Shown: positions 14,237 through 15,971 of the stretch, piece by piece
Position numbering within the stretch: position 1 is the stretch's first letter
Layout: each line of letters opens with the position of its first letter
Assembly (NCBI GenBank): GCA_030146225.1
Contig: JASLCA010000180.1
Location: 1-15,971 of the forward strand
Reading direction: 5' to 3'
Length of the DNA: 15,971 nucleotides
Origin: Sphingobacterium sp.
Lineage (GTDB): Bacteria > Bacteroidota > Bacteroidia > Sphingobacteriales > Sphingobacteriaceae
Program-made: the position numbers and the translations under genes
The notes under the pieces: model-generated
What the model saw: only the letters and a program-made list of their open reading frames with translations
Databases searched by the model: none
Told to the model about the DNA's origin: nothing

Positions 14237-15694
14237 CTATTTCTGCGGAATATTCTTTAAGATTTCCAACAAGAACTTCCAGAACTTCTGTACAGAGCTG
14301 ATCGAGACACGTTCTTGTGGCGAATGCGCACCCAGAATGGTAGGTCCAAAGGAAATCATATCCATCTCTGGGTAATTTGTTCCTAAAATACCACACTCCA
14401 AGCCTGCATGACAAGCGACAACAGCTGGCTCCTCCTTAAAAAGATCCGTATAGATATGAGTTAAGGTAGCTAAGATAGGCGAGTTCGGGTTAGGTGTCCA
14501 GCCAGGATAATCTCCAGAGAAAGTAACCGTAGCCCCCATTAATTCAAATACAGATTTAAGCGTATTGGCCATATCCAGTTTAGAAGACTCAACAGACGAT
14601 CGCGTTAAACACTTAATCACAATCTTACCTGCCCCAACTTCAATTCTAGCAATATTATTGGAAGTTTCCACTAGATCCGCAAAATCAGCACTCATACGAT
14701 AGACCCCATTATGGGCAGCATAAATACCCTTAATTAAGCTTTCTTGAATAGCCTTAGGCAAGACAGTAGCAGCAGTTGCATCCTCTTCACAAGTAATAGT
14801 TAAGCCAGCGTCCACCGTTGCAAACTCCTTCTTAATAACCTCACTAAGTTCAGCCACAGCGGCGAGTAGCGCTTGTTTATTACCAGTGGGTACTGTCAAC
14901 AATGCATTCGCTTCTCTAGGGATAGCATTTCGCAAGCTTCCGCCATCAATTGCTGCAATTCGAATCCCCTTGTCTTGCAATTCAAAAAGTATTCTATTTA
15001 ATATTTTATTCGCATTCCCCAAGCCTTTATGGATTTCTACACCAGAGTGTCCCCCATGCAGACCTTTTACAGTCAGCTTCAAAAGCTTAGTATCCGCGTC
15101 AATAGCCTCTTCCACATAAGTTTGTTTAGCCGTAACATCAACTCCCCCAGCACAACCGATGTCGATCTCATTATCTTCTTCAGTATCCAAGTTTAGGAGA
15201 ATATCGCCTTTTAAAACGCCACCTTGAAGTCCTTTAGCACCAGTCATACCCGTTTCTTCATCAATGGTAAACAATGCTTCCAAGGCTGGATGCACAATAT
15301 CATCTGCGGCAAGGATGGTCATAATCGCTGCAACGCCCATCCCATTGTCGGCTCCCAGCGTCGTCCCATGAGCACGCACCCAGTCACCATCTACAAACAT
15401 GGAAATGCCCTGCGTATCAAAGTCAAAATCTGTATCGTTATTCTTCTGATGCACCATGTCCAAATGAGACTGTAACACGACCGGCTTACGATCTTCCATG
15501 CCTGCTGTAGCAGGTTTTCTAATAATCACATTGCCTACAGCATCCTTAAAAGTTTCTAATCCCAATTGCTGTCCAAAGTCCATTGCAAATTGAATAACCC
15601 TTTCTTCCTTTTTAGAGGCTCTAGGTATAGCATTCAAGGCTTGAAAATTCTTCCAAACCGCTTTCGGCGTTAACTGATCTAACATGGTTTCCAT
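14237..15694 (-). CDS. pepD: PepD-type aminoacyl-histidine dipeptidase (peptidase M20 family)
   Basis: Cytosolic zinc dipeptidase that hydrolyses Xaa-His and other dipeptides such as carnosine. It has 485 residues, matching E. coli PepD (485). The M20 metal ligands can be placed: His77 in VVLQSHLDMV with catalytic Asp79, Asp116 in LGADNGMG, catalytic Glu146 and ligand Glu147 in TIDEETGMTGA, Asp170 in LLNLDTEED, and His457 in TILGAHSPQERV. The lid/dimerisation domain between about residues 185 and 390 includes LTVKGLHGGHSGVEIHKGLG. No signal peptide is seen. Met4 is an alternative start, but Met1 gives the usual spacing to AVWKNFQALNAIPRASKKEE. It stands as a single gene: a terminator with a T-run follows its stop, and a divergent acetyltransferase gene lies upstream. 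Function call firm from motif completeness. Confidence 0.95.
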   Translation of the reverse strand: METMLDQLTPKAVWKNFQALNAIPRASKKEERVIQFAMDFGQQLGLETFKDAVGNVIIRKPATAGMEDRKPVVLQSHLDMVHQKNNDTDFDFDTQGISMFVDGDWVRAHGTTLGADNGMGVAAIMTILAADDIVHPALEALFTIDEETGMTGAKGLQGGVLKGDILLNLDTEEDNEIDIGCAGGVDVTAKQTYVEEAIDADTKLLKLTVKGLHGGHSGVEIHKGLGNANKILNRILFELQDKGIRIAAIDGGSLRNAIPREANALLTVPTGNKQALLAAVAELSEVIKKEFATVDAGLTITCEEDATAATVLPKAIQESLIKGIYAAHNGVYRMSADFADLVETSNNIARIEVGAGKIVIKCLTRSSVESSKLDMANTLKSVFELMGATVTFSGDYPGWTPNPNSPILATLTHIYTDLFKEEPAVVACHAGLECGILGTNYPEMDMISFGPTILGAHSPQERVSISSVQKFWKFLLEILKNIPQK

Positions 15695-15713
15695 ATAATT
15701 AATATCCTTTTTA

Positions 15714-15721
15714 CAAAAATA
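15714..15721 (-). promoter_or_regulatory. Candidate -7 element for pepD
   Basis: The minus strand reads TATTTTTG, a perfect TAnnTTTG match, 20 bases before the pepD ATG at 15694. The same octamer is used before the second sigma gene. No convincing -33 element at the right distance was found, so this is tentative. Confidence 0.35.
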
Positions 15722-15767
15722 AGAAATCTTCTTCGCCTTTAGCCCTTAGATTCCATCACAAATCCGT

Positions 15768-15775
15768 TATATTTG
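15768..15775 (+). promoter_or_regulatory. Candidate -7 element for the sugar O-acetyltransferase gene
   Basis: TATATTTG is a perfect TAnnTTTG match, with TTAG (15746-15749) 18 bases upstream as a weak -33 element. Transcription would begin near 15780 with a leader of about 90 bases before the ATG at 15874. Motif-based only. Confidence 0.35.
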
Positions 15776-15873
15776 ACCAAGGACAGGCTAAGCATGCGAT
15801 TAATCTTGTGAAAACATAAGCAGATTTGTAGGCTAAGGCAATTTTTGATAATCCAGCGCAAATAAAGCAAAAT

Positions 15874-15971
15874 ATGAAATCATCCAAAGCGAAAATGATT
15901 GCCGGGGAGCCCTATATTCCAATGGGAAAGGAATTGTTTGAAGATCGCCTAAAAGCCCAAGAGCAGGTATT
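15874..15971 (+). CDS. maa: Maltose/sugar O-acetyltransferase, N-terminal 32 codons (runs off right edge)
   Basis: Only the start is in the window, but it fits the Mac (maltose acetyltransferase N-terminal) domain: AKMIAGEPYIPMGKEL and EDRLKAQEQV align with the E. coli Maa start as I recall it (EKMIAGELY, then DRLRAR). The full protein should be about 185-200 residues with a left-handed beta-helix of hexapeptide repeats, transferring acetyl from acetyl-CoA to sugars. The ATG at 15874 is the only ATG after an in-frame TAG at 15829. It is divergent from pepD. The family call is good; the exact substrate (maltose, galactoside or other) and hence the symbol are uncertain. Confidence 0.8.
   Translation, partial: MKSSKAKMIAGEPYIPMGKELFEDRLKAQEQV

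Overview
The window looks like AT-rich chromosomal DNA of a Bacteroidota, most likely a Sphingobacteriaceae-type organism (Sphingobacterium/Pedobacter relatives). This rests on two SusC/RagA TonB-dependent receptors with an N-terminal STN signalling domain, a SusD lipoprotein, FecR anti-sigma factors with a C-terminal DUF4974-type region, ECF sigma factors with hydrophobic C-terminal tails, and TAnnTTTG-type promoter elements. Gene boundaries and motifs were read from the sequence; taxonomy and ligand specificity are inference.

Layout. 1-3435 (minus): an ECF sigma factor, a long FecR anti-sigma factor and the first 450 residues of a SusC-type receptor that runs off the left edge. 3436-3732: a divergent control region with two stem-loops. 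3733-12113 (plus): a second FecR, SusC, SusD, a DUF1735/F5-8C (discoidin) lipoprotein and a secreted endonuclease/exonuclease/phosphatase (EEP) lipoprotein. 12144-12731 (minus): a second ECF sigma factor facing back into the tail of that operon. 12732-13321: a gene-poor stretch holding one possible 47-residue two-helix membrane protein on the minus strand. 13322-14173 (plus): an RhtA-like amino-acid exporter. 14237-15694 (minus): a PepD-type M20 dipeptidase, separated from rhtA by a strong stem-loop terminator. 15874-end (plus): the first 32 codons of a maltose/sugar O-acetyltransferase.

How it works together. Both receptor sets are ECF sigma / FecR / STN-receptor relays. By analogy with FecIRA, ligand binding at the outer-membrane receptor is passed by the STN domain to periplasmic FecR, which frees a sigma factor that switches on the receptor operon. 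The plus-strand operon adds a SusD-type capture lipoprotein, a carbohydrate-binding-type accessory lipoprotein and a metal-dependent phosphoesterase. No glycoside hydrolase is encoded in it, which hints at a ligand carrying phosphate esters or phosphodiesters. The right-hand genes (rhtA, pepD, acetyltransferase) look like ordinary metabolic genes unrelated to the uptake systems.

The least-explained signals are in the non-coding parts. Both FecR-susC gaps carry an ACCTAAAC motif directly before a 6-8 codon mini-ORF. The second susC leader has paired hairpins and a near-perfect direct repeat. An imperfect 14-bp palindrome sits at the probable 5' end of the first sigma transcript.
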